Below are positions 24,101 to 31,545 of a DNA stretch of 64,000 nt, piece after piece. Within the stretch, counting starts at the first letter, position 1. Each line of letters begins with the position of its first letter. Position numbers and translations under genes: made by a program. The notes beneath the pieces are model-generated. The model did not search any database. It was given only the letters and a program-made list of their open reading frames with translations, and had not been told where the DNA came from. The DNA lies in the NCBI RefSeq assembly GCF_010731115.1, contig NZ_AP022616.1:186001-250000 (forward strand), given 5' to 3'. This DNA is from Mycolicibacterium phocaicum. GTDB lineage: Bacteria > Actinomycetota > Actinomycetes > Mycobacteriales > Mycobacteriaceae.

Positions 24101-25716
24101 ACCTCGCGGATGTCGCGCAGTTCGCGGCGCAGAATCTTGCCCGCCGCGGACTTCGGGATCGCATCGATGAACGCGACCCGCCGGACCTTCTTGTACGGCG
24201 CCACCTGACCGGCGACGAAATCCATGATCTCGTCGCCCGTCAACGCCGACTCCGGTTGCAGCACCACGAACGCCTTGGGTACTTCCTCGCCCGATTCCGG
24301 ATCGCGCACCCCGACCACTGCCGTATCGGCGATACCGGGGTGCGTCAGCAGCACGGCCTCGAGTTCGGCCGGCGGTACCTGGTAGCCCTTGTACTTGATG
24401 AGTTCCTTGAGCCGGTCGACGATGTAGATGCAGCCGCTGGCGTCGACCCGGGCCAGGTCACCGGTATGCAGGAAGCCGTCGGCGTCGATGGTCTCGCTCG
24501 TGGCGGCGTCGTTGTTGAGGTACCCGGCCATGACGTTGGGGCCCCGGAAACACAGTTCGCCGACCTCGCTGAGGCCGTGCTCGGGTCGGCCGATCTCGGC
24601 TCCCGTATCGGGGTCGACGATCTTGCTGACGGCGTTCGGCACGGTCCAGCCGCACGAGCTCAACGGTGCGACGGCGCCGACGAGTTCGCGGCCGCCGTCG
24701 AACGGCATGCAGTGGCTCACCGGGCTCAGCTCACTCATGCCGTAGCCCTGCACGATGGGACAGCCGAGGCGGTCGGAGACCGCCATCCCGAGGTCGTCAT
24801 CGAGCGGCGCGGCGCCCGACATCAGGCCCTTCAGCGAATCGAGCCGGTAGGAGTCGACCATCGGATGCTTCGCCAGGGCCACCGCGACGGGCGGCGCGAT
24901 GAACGCGAACGTGCACTTGTGGTCCTGGATGGTCTTGAGAAAGAGCGCCAGGTCGAAGCTCGGCATGATGACCAGCCGGGCCCGGGCGTGCAGCACCGAG
25001 TTGAGCAACACCGTCATGCCGTAGATGTGGAAGAACGGCAGCACCGCGAGCACGCGGTCCTCGGGGATCAGGCCCTGGATGGGCCGAATCTGCGCCACAT
25101 TCGCCGCCAGATTCTGGTGGGTCAGCATGACGCCCTTGGGATTTCCCGTGGTACCCGAGCTGTAGGGCAGGGCCGCCAGGTGCGTGGCCGGGTCGAAGCT
25201 GACCTGCGGCGCGGGCGACGCCGCCTCCAGCAGTTCGGCGGCATTCGGATGGCCGTCGGCCGCCGTGCCGGGACCGTCGAGCACGACGACACGATCGGCG
25301 GGCAGCCCAACCTCGGCGGCGGCCTGCAGCGCCTGCGGCGCCAGCGACGTGACGGTGATCAGCATGGCCGCACGGGAGTCGGTCAGTTGTTTGGCGATGT
25401 CCTTGGCCGTGAACAGCGCGTTGATCGTGGTGGCGGTGGCGCCGGACCGCAGGATGCCGTGGAAGGCGATGGCAAACGCGGCACTGTTGGGTGCCAGCAG
25501 GCCGACCACGTCGCCGACGCCCAGACCACGGGCGGCCAGCGCGCCGGCGAAGGCCTCGATCCGGGTGATGAGCTCGCGGTAGGTGTACTCGGCACCGGTC
25601 GCGACCTCGGTGATCGCGATGCGATCGGCATCCTGTTCGGCCAGCGAACCGAAGATGTACTCGTAGACGGCCGACGTCGGGATCTGGACCTCGGGGAAAG
25701 GGCTCGCGATAGTCAT
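24097..25716 (-). CDS. Acyl-CoA synthetase / 4-coumarate-CoA ligase-like (FadD/4CL family)
   Basis: 539 residues. The AMP-binding P-loop LPYSSGTTGNPKGVMLTHQN is near 185, GYGMSELSPV near 335, the hinge TGDLARVDASGCIYIVDRLKEL near 425 and the catalytic lysine in PKSAAGKILRRELRD at the end. It activates an acid (fatty, aryl or similar) as an adenylate and transfers it to CoA. Its stop overlaps that of the convergent gene at 23405 in the bases CTAG. A 12-bp palindrome TGACGTGCGTCA lies 28 nt upstream. Substrate not assignable. Confidence 0.9.
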   Translation of the reverse strand: MTIASPFPEVQIPTSAVYEYIFGSLAEQDADRIAITEVATGAEYTYRELITRIEAFAGALAARGLGVGDVVGLLAPNSAAFAIAFHGILRSGATATTINALFTAKDIAKQLTDSRAAMLITVTSLAPQALQAAAEVGLPADRVVVLDGPGTAADGHPNAAELLEAASPAPQVSFDPATHLAALPYSSGTTGNPKGVMLTHQNLAANVAQIRPIQGLIPEDRVLAVLPFFHIYGMTVLLNSVLHARARLVIMPSFDLALFLKTIQDHKCTFAFIAPPVAVALAKHPMVDSYRLDSLKGLMSGAAPLDDDLGMAVSDRLGCPIVQGYGMSELSPVSHCMPFDGGRELVGAVAPLSSCGWTVPNAVSKIVDPDTGAEIGRPEHGLSEVGELCFRGPNVMAGYLNNDAATSETIDADGFLHTGDLARVDASGCIYIVDRLKELIKYKGYQVPPAELEAVLLTHPGIADTAVVGVRDPESGEEVPKAFVVLQPESALTGDEIMDFVAGQVAPYKKVRRVAFIDAIPKSAAGKILRRELRDIREV

Positions 25717-25796
25717 GGCGTCTTAGATCGAACCATGCCGGGGTGACGTGCGTCATGCCGGTTGGTTGCCGTTGTCAGGCCGGTTGGCGGGCCGCG

Positions 25797-25886
25797 TTAC
25801 ATGTCGTCGGCCATGCGCAACGCACCCGTCGGGCACGCCGCCACGGCGCGTCCATTTCGCTGACCGGACGCCGGCCGGCGGCCAGT
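25797..25886 (-). pseudogene. Decayed ferredoxin C-terminal fragment
   Basis: On the minus strand a short frame ends GRAVAACPTGALRMADDM and stop. This matches the C-terminal end of small 3Fe-4S/4Fe-4S ferredoxins (last Cys-Pro followed by GAL). The frame is closed by TGA at 25887-25889, and no upstream cysteine cluster is visible in any frame, so only the tail survives. It points the same way as the acyl-CoA ligase and may be the remnant of a co-transcribed redox partner. Short match; moderate to low confidence. Confidence 0.35.
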
Positions 25887-25992
25887 TCATGCTGTTCTGA
25901 ACGGCCACCGCGAGAAAAACTTTGGTCACTTTGTTTGCGCTGGTCACAGTGGGTAACTGGTGTCACACGTGCCGCGGTTTCTTGTCGGTGCT

Positions 25993-26008
25993 TCGAACTA
26001 TTGTTCGA
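25993..26008. promoter_or_regulatory. SOS box (LexA operator)
   Basis: TCGAAC-TATT-GTTCGA, identical to the mycobacterial LexA consensus TCGAAC(N4)GTTCGA. A TATTGT -10 hexamer (25999-26004) lies inside it, 6 nt before the ATG at 26011, so LexA binding would block the promoter directly. Confidence 0.9.
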
Positions 26009-26010
26009 TT

Positions 26011-27417
26011 ATGGGGTTGACCGATCCGGCTGTCATCGAGGAGGCGTACGCCGCGTACGAGGCTTCGCAGGCTCGGCTCGCGTCCCTGGATTACAGCGGG
26101 CTGCCCATCAAAACGTTGTTGGCGTTGCAGTCGCGCCGCGAAACCCTGAAGTGCGCGGCCGAGGCGGTCGATCAGCAGATTCTGGCCGCCGCCCAAACTC
26201 AGGCCACCGCTAAAGAGATCGGGGCCAAGAATTGGCCTGAGGTGTTGCATATCCGGCTCCGCGTCAGCCGCGAGGAGGCGCGTCGCCGGGTTCGGGACTG
26301 TGACCATCTGGGTCCGCGGTCGGCGATCACCGGGGAGGCGTTGGGCCCGGTGTGGGAGCTGGTGGCCGCCGCGCTGGCTGAGGGTGCGATCAACAGTGAG
26401 CACGTGCAGGTGATCACCTGGTTTTTCCAGAAGCTGCCGCTGTGGGCGGCCGACCCGATCACCGTCGCCCAGTGCGAGAAGGATTTGGTGGCCGGCGCCC
26501 GGGTCAAAACCCCTGAAGAGCTTCGGCGTGCGGCCGCGGATTTGTTGTACCGGCTGGATCAGGACGGTCCCGAACCCGATGACGCCGAACGTGACCGCAA
26601 ACGGGGCATCGCCCACGGTAAGCAACGCGCCGATGGCACCAGCGAGGTGTCCGGCACGATGACCCCCGAGGCTCGGGCGTATTGGGATGCGATCTACGAC
26701 AAGTACGCCGCGCCCGGGATGTGCAACCCGGCTGATGAGACGCCCTGCTACTCGGGGACACCGACGGCCGAGCAGATCGCGAACGACACCCGCACCCTGG
26801 CGCAGCGTCAGCATGATGCGCAGATGTGGGTGGCCCGCATGGCCCTGACCTCGGGCATGTTGGGCGAGCACAACGGGCTCCCCGTCGCGGTGGTTGCCAC
26901 CTGCACCGTCGCCGACCTGGAAAAGCGCACCGGGATGGCTGTGACCCACACCGGGACGAAGCTGCCGGTGAAGGATTTGGTGCGGATGGCCGCACAGGGG
27001 TCGGACAACTACCTCGCGGTGTTTGATGACCACACCGGCCAGCCGCTGTATCTGGGTCGGGCGGCGCGCACCGCCAGCGCCGCGCAGCGGCTGGCCCTGT
27101 TCGCCCGGGACCTGGGTTGCACCAAACCCAACTGCACCGCCCCGGCCTCGCGCAGCCAGGCCCATCACATCACCAACTGGCGCGAGGACGGCCTGACCAA
27201 TGTTGACGCCATGACCCTGGCCTGTGGCTGTGATAACCGGCTGGTCGACACCGGCGGCTGGAGCACCACCATGGGCCCCGACGGCCGCACCCACTGGACC
27301 CCACCACCACTGCTCGATGTCGGCCAACCAAGGACGAATCAGTACCACCGCCCGACGCTCTACCCGGCCGAGGGCGAAGGCGGCGGCGATGGCGAAACCG
27401 ACAGTCCCGCAAGCTGA
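26011..27417 (+). CDS. 13E12-type DUF222/HNH endonuclease-domain protein
   Basis: 468 residues from the ATG at 26011, chosen because the SOS box and its -10 sit immediately upstream. The N-terminal two thirds are the DUF222 helical region (RLRVSREEARRRVRDCDHLG). The C-terminal part has the HNH-type motif CTKPNCTAPASRSQAHHITN followed by LACGCDNRLV. This is the REP13E12 protein family of mycobacteria, several members of which are DNA-damage-induced in M. tuberculosis. It may process DNA during repair or mobility. It sits between unrelated conserved blocks. Confidence 0.9.
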   Translation: MGLTDPAVIEEAYAAYEASQARLASLDYSGLPIKTLLALQSRRETLKCAAEAVDQQILAAAQTQATAKEIGAKNWPEVLHIRLRVSREEARRRVRDCDHLGPRSAITGEALGPVWELVAAALAEGAINSEHVQVITWFFQKLPLWAADPITVAQCEKDLVAGARVKTPEELRRAAADLLYRLDQDGPEPDDAERDRKRGIAHGKQRADGTSEVSGTMTPEARAYWDAIYDKYAAPGMCNPADETPCYSGTPTAEQIANDTRTLAQRQHDAQMWVARMALTSGMLGEHNGLPVAVVATCTVADLEKRTGMAVTHTGTKLPVKDLVRMAAQGSDNYLAVFDDHTGQPLYLGRAARTASAAQRLALFARDLGCTKPNCTAPASRSQAHHITNWREDGLTNVDAMTLACGCDNRLVDTGGWSTTMGPDGRTHWTPPPLLDVGQPRTNQYHRPTLYPAEGEGGGDGETDSPAS

Positions 27418-27644
27418 TCCAGCGCCAACGGCGCCGGAACGCCACGCCGACCAACCGCGGCGGCGGTACCGCACGCCCCGCGGCACCACGCGCCGCGGGA
27501 TCTGCACGCCTGGCCGTAGCCGACCGCGGATCGGCCCACTCCGCCGCCCCGAGCCGTTATCCGCAGAGCGATTGAGTGTCAGATGGTGGGAGTCGAACCG
27601 TCACCACGATCAGCAGGTCGCCGGAGAAGAACCTGAAAAGTTGA

Positions 27645-28058
27645 CTAAGCCTCGCCGCGGTCCAGCAGCTCACTTGAGCCGAGGACACGCTCGACCCGGA
27701 CCTCGATCACGACGCGACGGGGATTCACCCGCGGGGTGCGGTAGCGCTGGGCGTAGCGCAGCTCGGCGTCGCGGACGTCGTCGGCGTCGTTGCTGACGGT
27801 CGACTTGCCTTCCAGGGACAGCCAGCGGGCGCCGTCGACCTGGCTCAGCACGGCGACGCCACGCTGGGCCGCGTTGAGGGCCTTCTGGGAACCGCCGGTG
27901 GTGATGACACGCGCGATGTGGGTCTTCGGGTCGAAGGTGAATCCGACAGCCACGACGTGCGGGGAGTTGTCCGACCGCAGGGTGGTCAGCATGGCCAGAT
28001 GACGCTCGGTGAGGAATGCCAGCGCGTCACTGGTGAGCCGTGTCGTTGCCTTCGCCAT
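27645..28058 (-). CDS. F420-dependent PPOX-class reductase (Rv2074-like)
   Basis: 137 residues from the ATG at 28058. The split-barrel pattern [20 protein letters not shown], then [20 protein letters not shown] and GARWLSLEG, closely matches my recollection of M. tuberculosis Rv2074, which has the same length and is reported as an F420H2-dependent biliverdin reductase. The lysine/arginine-rich strand region fits F420 phosphate binding. No Shine-Dalgarno is present; TACTTT ends 8 nt before the ATG, so the mRNA is probably leaderless. The start lies 35 nt from the divergent SDR gene. Confidence 0.88.
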   Translation of the reverse strand: MAKATTRLTSDALAFLTERHLAMLTTLRSDNSPHVVAVGFTFDPKTHIARVITTGGSQKALNAAQRGVAVLSQVDGARWLSLEGKSTVSNDADDVRDAELRYAQRYRTPRVNPRRVVIEVRVERVLGSSELLDRGEA

Positions 28059-28093
28059 CGTGATCAAAAGTAGCGCAGGTGATAATCGCAGCC
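28059..28093. promoter_or_regulatory. 35-bp divergent promoter region with two leaderless starts
   Basis: On the + strand GATAAT (28081-28086) ends 7 nt before the GTG at 28094. On the - strand TACTTT ends 8 nt before the ATG at 28058. Neither start has a ribosome-binding site, and the spacing puts both transcription starts on the start codons. Confidence 0.6.
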
Positions 28094-28852
28094 GTGAACG
28101 ACACGGCGGAGACCAGTAGCGAGGTGGTCGTCATCTTCGGCGGCCGCAGCGAAATCGGCCTGGAACTGGCCGTCCGGCTCGCGCCGGGCAACACGGTGGT
28201 GCTCGCCGCGCGCCGGGCCGACCAGCTGACCGGCGAGGCGCAGGCTGTCCGCGCGGCAGGCGCCGCCGACGTGCGGACCTGCGAGTTCGACGCCGACGAC
28301 CTGACGTCGCACGCCGCGCTGGTCAACGCGATCGAAGCCGAACACGGGCCCATCGGCACCGCGGTCCTGGCCTTCGGTGTCCTCGGGGACCAGGCGCGCG
28401 CCGAGGACGACGCGGCGCACGCGGTGGCCGTCGTACACACCGACTACGTGGCCCAGGTGAACTTGCTGACGCTGCTCGCACAGCACATGCGCGCCGCCGG
28501 CCGAGGTCGGCTGGTGGTGTTCTCGTCGATCGCCGGGGCGCGGGTCCGCCGCGCCAACTACGTGTACGGGTCGGCCAAGGCAGGGCTGGACGGCTTTGCC
28601 TGCGGGCTGGCCGACGCGCTGCACGGCACCGGCATCCAATTGCTCATCGTGCGACCCGGCTTCGTGATCGGGCGGATGACCGAGGGCATGGACCCGGCGC
28701 CGATGTCGAGCACGCCGGCGCAGGTCGCCGAGGCGGCCGGGGCAGCACTGCGAAAGGGCAAGTCCGCCGTCTGGGTGCCGTGGGGTATCCGCCCGCTGAT
28801 CTTCACGACTCGTTTCGTGCCGAAGGCGATCTGGCGGAAGATGCCGCGATGA
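28094..28852 (+). CDS. Short-chain dehydrogenase/reductase (Rv2073c-like)
   Basis: 252 residues from the GTG at 28094, selected because it lies 7 nt after GATAAT; a GTG at 28079 would precede that hexamer. The cofactor motif is [11 protein letters not shown] near residue 14, and the active site [20 protein letters not shown] has the intact Y-G-S-A-K. As I recall, gene order Rv2074 / Rv2073c / cobL is kept in M. tuberculosis. Probably co-transcribed with cobL, which begins 28 nt downstream. Substrate unknown. Confidence 0.87.
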   Translation: MNDTAETSSEVVVIFGGRSEIGLELAVRLAPGNTVVLAARRADQLTGEAQAVRAAGAADVRTCEFDADDLTSHAALVNAIEAEHGPIGTAVLAFGVLGDQARAEDDAAHAVAVVHTDYVAQVNLLTLLAQHMRAAGRGRLVVFSSIAGARVRRANYVYGSAKAGLDGFACGLADALHGTGIQLLIVRPGFVIGRMTEGMDPAPMSSTPAQVAEAAGAALRKGKSAVWVPWGIRPLIFTTRFVPKAIWRKMPR

Positions 28853-28880
28853 GCGCTTGCGTGAAGAGCCGAGGACGCGG

Positions 28881-30068
28881 ATGAGCGAGAGCGAAGGGAA
28901 GATCACGGTCGTCGGTATCGGCGCCGACGGCATGGCCGGGCTCGGCCAGGCTGCTCGTGACGAACTACTCGGCGCCACAGTGATTTTCGGCGGTCCGCGG
29001 CAGCTGGACCTGCTGGACGCGGACGTCACCGCCGAGCGGAGGGCCTGGCCGTCGCCGATGCTGGCGGCCCTGCCCACGTTGTTCGACGGGTTGGGGGATG
29101 TCCACGCGGTGGCATCCGGCGACCCGATGCTGCACGGCATCGGCGCCACCCTGATCCGGCTGTTCGGTCGGGATCGCGTCACGGTGCTGCCGCACGTGTC
29201 CTCGGTGACCCTGGCGTGCGCGCGCCTGGGCTGGAGCGTCCAGGACACCGAGGTGATCAGCCTCGTCAATGCCGCACCCCACACCGCGATGCGACTGGGC
29301 GGACAAGCCATCGTGCTGTCGAAGGGAGCCGACACCCCGCGGGCGTTGGCCCGACTGCTCACCGAAACCCGACGCGGCTATTCGGCATTCACCGTCCTGG
29401 AACAACTCGGCGGGCCGGCCGAACGCGTCACCACGATGACAGCGCAGGAGTGGGACATCAGGGGCCCGCGTGTCGACGCACTCAATGTCATCGCCGTGCG
29501 GTACGCACCCGATCTCCGCATCGGGGCGGTGTTGGCAGACAACGCCTTCGACCACGACGGGCAGATCACCAAACAGCACATCCGCGCGGTGACCATGGCC
29601 ACGCTGCAGCCGCGCCCAGATCAAATCCTCTGGGACGTCGGCTCGGGTTCGGGCAGTGTGGCCATCGAATGGTGCCGAGCCTCGGGCGGCCGGGCGGTCG
29701 CCTTCGAGAGCGACGACGTGCGCCGTCAGCGAATCACCACCAACGTCACCACGTTCGGCGTCCGCGTCGATGTCCGTGGCGCGGCGCCGGAGAGTTTCGC
29801 CGACGTGGCCGGCCCGGACACCATCTTCATCGGTGGCGGCCTGACCCGGCCCGGGCTGTTCGACGCCTGCTACGACGCCCTCGAACCCGGTGGCCGGCTG
29901 GTCGCCAATGCGGTGACGGCAGAGTCGGAAGCCTTTGTGGTGCAGCTTTATTCGAAGCTGGGTGGCGATCTGCGTCGGTTCCAGCACTATCACGGCGAAC
30001 CGATCGGTGGCTTCACCGGTTGGCGCCCGGCATTGCCGATAACCCAGTGGACGGTGGTCAAAGAATGA
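28881..30068 (+). CDS. cobL: Precorrin-6Y C5,15-methyltransferase (decarboxylating)
   Basis: 395 residues from the ATG at 28881. This is the CbiE-CbiT fusion. The N-terminal tetrapyrrole methylase half carries ITVVGIGADGMAGL and the phrase VASGDPMLHGIG. The C-terminal half carries the SAM motif LWDVGSGSGSVAIEWCRASG near residue 251. It methylates C5 and C15 and decarboxylates the acetate side chain at C12 in aerobic B12 synthesis. The stop overlaps the cobM start (ATGA). Confidence 0.93.
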   Translation: MSESEGKITVVGIGADGMAGLGQAARDELLGATVIFGGPRQLDLLDADVTAERRAWPSPMLAALPTLFDGLGDVHAVASGDPMLHGIGATLIRLFGRDRVTVLPHVSSVTLACARLGWSVQDTEVISLVNAAPHTAMRLGGQAIVLSKGADTPRALARLLTETRRGYSAFTVLEQLGGPAERVTTMTAQEWDIRGPRVDALNVIAVRYAPDLRIGAVLADNAFDHDGQITKQHIRAVTMATLQPRPDQILWDVGSGSGSVAIEWCRASGGRAVAFESDDVRRQRITTNVTTFGVRVDVRGAAPESFADVAGPDTIFIGGGLTRPGLFDACYDALEPGGRLVANAVTAESEAFVVQLYSKLGGDLRRFQHYHGEPIGGFTGWRPALPITQWTVVKE

Positions 30069-30820
30069 CGGTGTACTTCATCGGCGCGGGTCCCGGCGCC
30101 GCCGATCTCATCACGGTGCGCGGGCAGCGGCTGCTGCGGTCGTGCCAGGTCTGCCTGTACGCCGGCTCGATCATGCCCGACGATCTGCTGGCGGACTGCC
30201 CGCCGGACGCGCGGGTCGTCGACACCGGCCCGCTCAACCTGGAACAGATCATCGGTGAGTTGGTCGCCGCGCACGAGGCTGGACTCGACGTGGCGCGCCT
30301 GCACTCGGGCGATCCCTCGATCTACAGTGCGGTGGCAGAACAGTGCCGCCGGCTGGACGAGCTCGGTATCGCCTACGAAATCGTCCCTGGTGTACCGGCA
30401 TTCGCCGCCGCGGCCGCGACACTCGGGCGCGAGCTGACGGTGCCCGGCGTGGCCCAGACCGTCACCTTGTCCCGGGTGGCGACGCTGTCGACCGCGATGC
30501 CCGACGGCGAGGACCTGGTGGCCCTCTCCAAGCCCGGCGCCACCCTGGTGCTGCACCTGGCGGCCGCCCAGATCGACAACATCGTCCCGCAGCTGCTCGA
30601 AGGCGGGTACCGTCCGGAAACCCCTTGTGCGGTGGTAGCTTTCGTGAGCTGGCCGACCGAGCAGGTCATCACGTGCCCCCTGGCCGAACTGGCCGAGCGG
30701 ACCAAGGCAGCGGGCATCACCAAGACCGCGGTCATCTTTGTCGGAGATGCCTTGGGCGCTCAAGGGTTTGCCGAGAGCTACCTGTATTCCAGCGGCCGCC
30801 GCCGCGGGGCCACCCACTGA
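30065..30820 (+). CDS. cobM: Precorrin-4 C11-methyltransferase
   Basis: 251 residues. VYFIGAGPGAADLITVRGQR, then LYAGSIMP, RLHSGDPSIYSAVAEQ and GVPAFAAAAATLGRELTVPG are the conserved stretches of the tetrapyrrole methylase family in its CobM branch. It transfers a methyl from SAM to C11 of precorrin-4. Overlaps cobL at its start (ATGA) and cobK at its end (TGATG), so the three are translationally coupled. Confidence 0.94.
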   Translation: MTVYFIGAGPGAADLITVRGQRLLRSCQVCLYAGSIMPDDLLADCPPDARVVDTGPLNLEQIIGELVAAHEAGLDVARLHSGDPSIYSAVAEQCRRLDELGIAYEIVPGVPAFAAAAATLGRELTVPGVAQTVTLSRVATLSTAMPDGEDLVALSKPGATLVLHLAAAQIDNIVPQLLEGGYRPETPCAVVAFVSWPTEQVITCPLAELAERTKAAGITKTAVIFVGDALGAQGFAESYLYSSGRRRGATH

Positions 30821-31545
30821 TGAAGCTACTGCTCCTGGGCGGCACGTCCGAGGCACGGGCACTGGCCAAGCGGCTGCACCCCGGCATCGAGCTCATCAGT
30901 TCTCTGGCCGGCCGCGTCCCCGACCCGGCGCTGCCGGTCGGCCCGGTACGCATCGGCGGCTTCGGTGGCGTGGCCGGCCTGCGAACGTACCTGCAGGACA
31001 ACGGCATCACCGCCGTCGTCGACGCCACGCACCCGTTCGCCGCCAACATCACCGCCAATGCCGCCCAGGCCTGCGCCGGCCTGCGCCTGCCGCACCTGGT
31101 GCTGGCCCGGCCGGCGTGGCCGTACGGTGACGCCATCGTGGTCGCCGATGACCGGCAGGCCGCACAAACCGTCAAAGACCGCGGCTCCCAACGGGTCTTC
31201 CTCACCACGGGGCGCTCGGGCACGACGGCCTTCCGCGGCTCCGACGCCTGGTTTCTGATCCGCGCCGTCACGCCGCCGGACGCCGAGACGCTGCCGCGGC
31301 ATCATCACATCCTGCTGTCCCGTGGCCCGTACGACTACGACAACGAGCTGGCGCTGCTGCGTGACCATCGCATCGATGCCTTGGTCACCAAGAACAGCGG
31401 CGGCGGCATGACGCGCGCGAAAATCGATGCGGCACAAGCGCTCGGCGTTCCGGTGATCATGGTGGACCGGCCGGCGCTGCCCGACGGCGTGGCGACAGCC
31501 GCCACCGTCGACGAGGCGGAAGCGTGGGTCAGGGCGCGCCGATGA
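30820..31545 (+). CDS. cobK: Precorrin-6A reductase
   Basis: 241 residues. The N-terminal LLLLGGTSEARALAKRL binds NADPH; VVDATHPFAANITANAAQAC and LVTKNSGGGMTRAKIDAA are family hallmarks. It reduces precorrin-6A to precorrin-6B. The start overlaps the cobM stop by one base. Its last 17 bases overlap the 3' end of the convergent DUF4139 gene. Confidence 0.94.
   Translation: MKLLLLGGTSEARALAKRLHPGIELISSLAGRVPDPALPVGPVRIGGFGGVAGLRTYLQDNGITAVVDATHPFAANITANAAQACAGLRLPHLVLARPAWPYGDAIVVADDRQAAQTVKDRGSQRVFLTTGRSGTTAFRGSDAWFLIRAVTPPDAETLPRHHHILLSRGPYDYDNELALLRDHRIDALVTKNSGGGMTRAKIDAAQALGVPVIMVDRPALPDGVATAATVDEAEAWVRARR

Noticed and set aside
25744..25755. Palindrome TGACGTGCGTCA upstream of the acyl-CoA ligase.
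   Set aside because: The 5-bp arms are perfect, but it occurs once, and no regulator gene lies nearby. Too short to call an operator.
27584..27605. On the minus strand GGTTCGACTCCCACC looks like a tRNA T-arm.
   Set aside because: The five bases on each side of the loop do not pair at two of five positions, and no acceptor, D or anticodon arm can be found upstream. It is not a tRNA; at most a worn attachment-site remnant.
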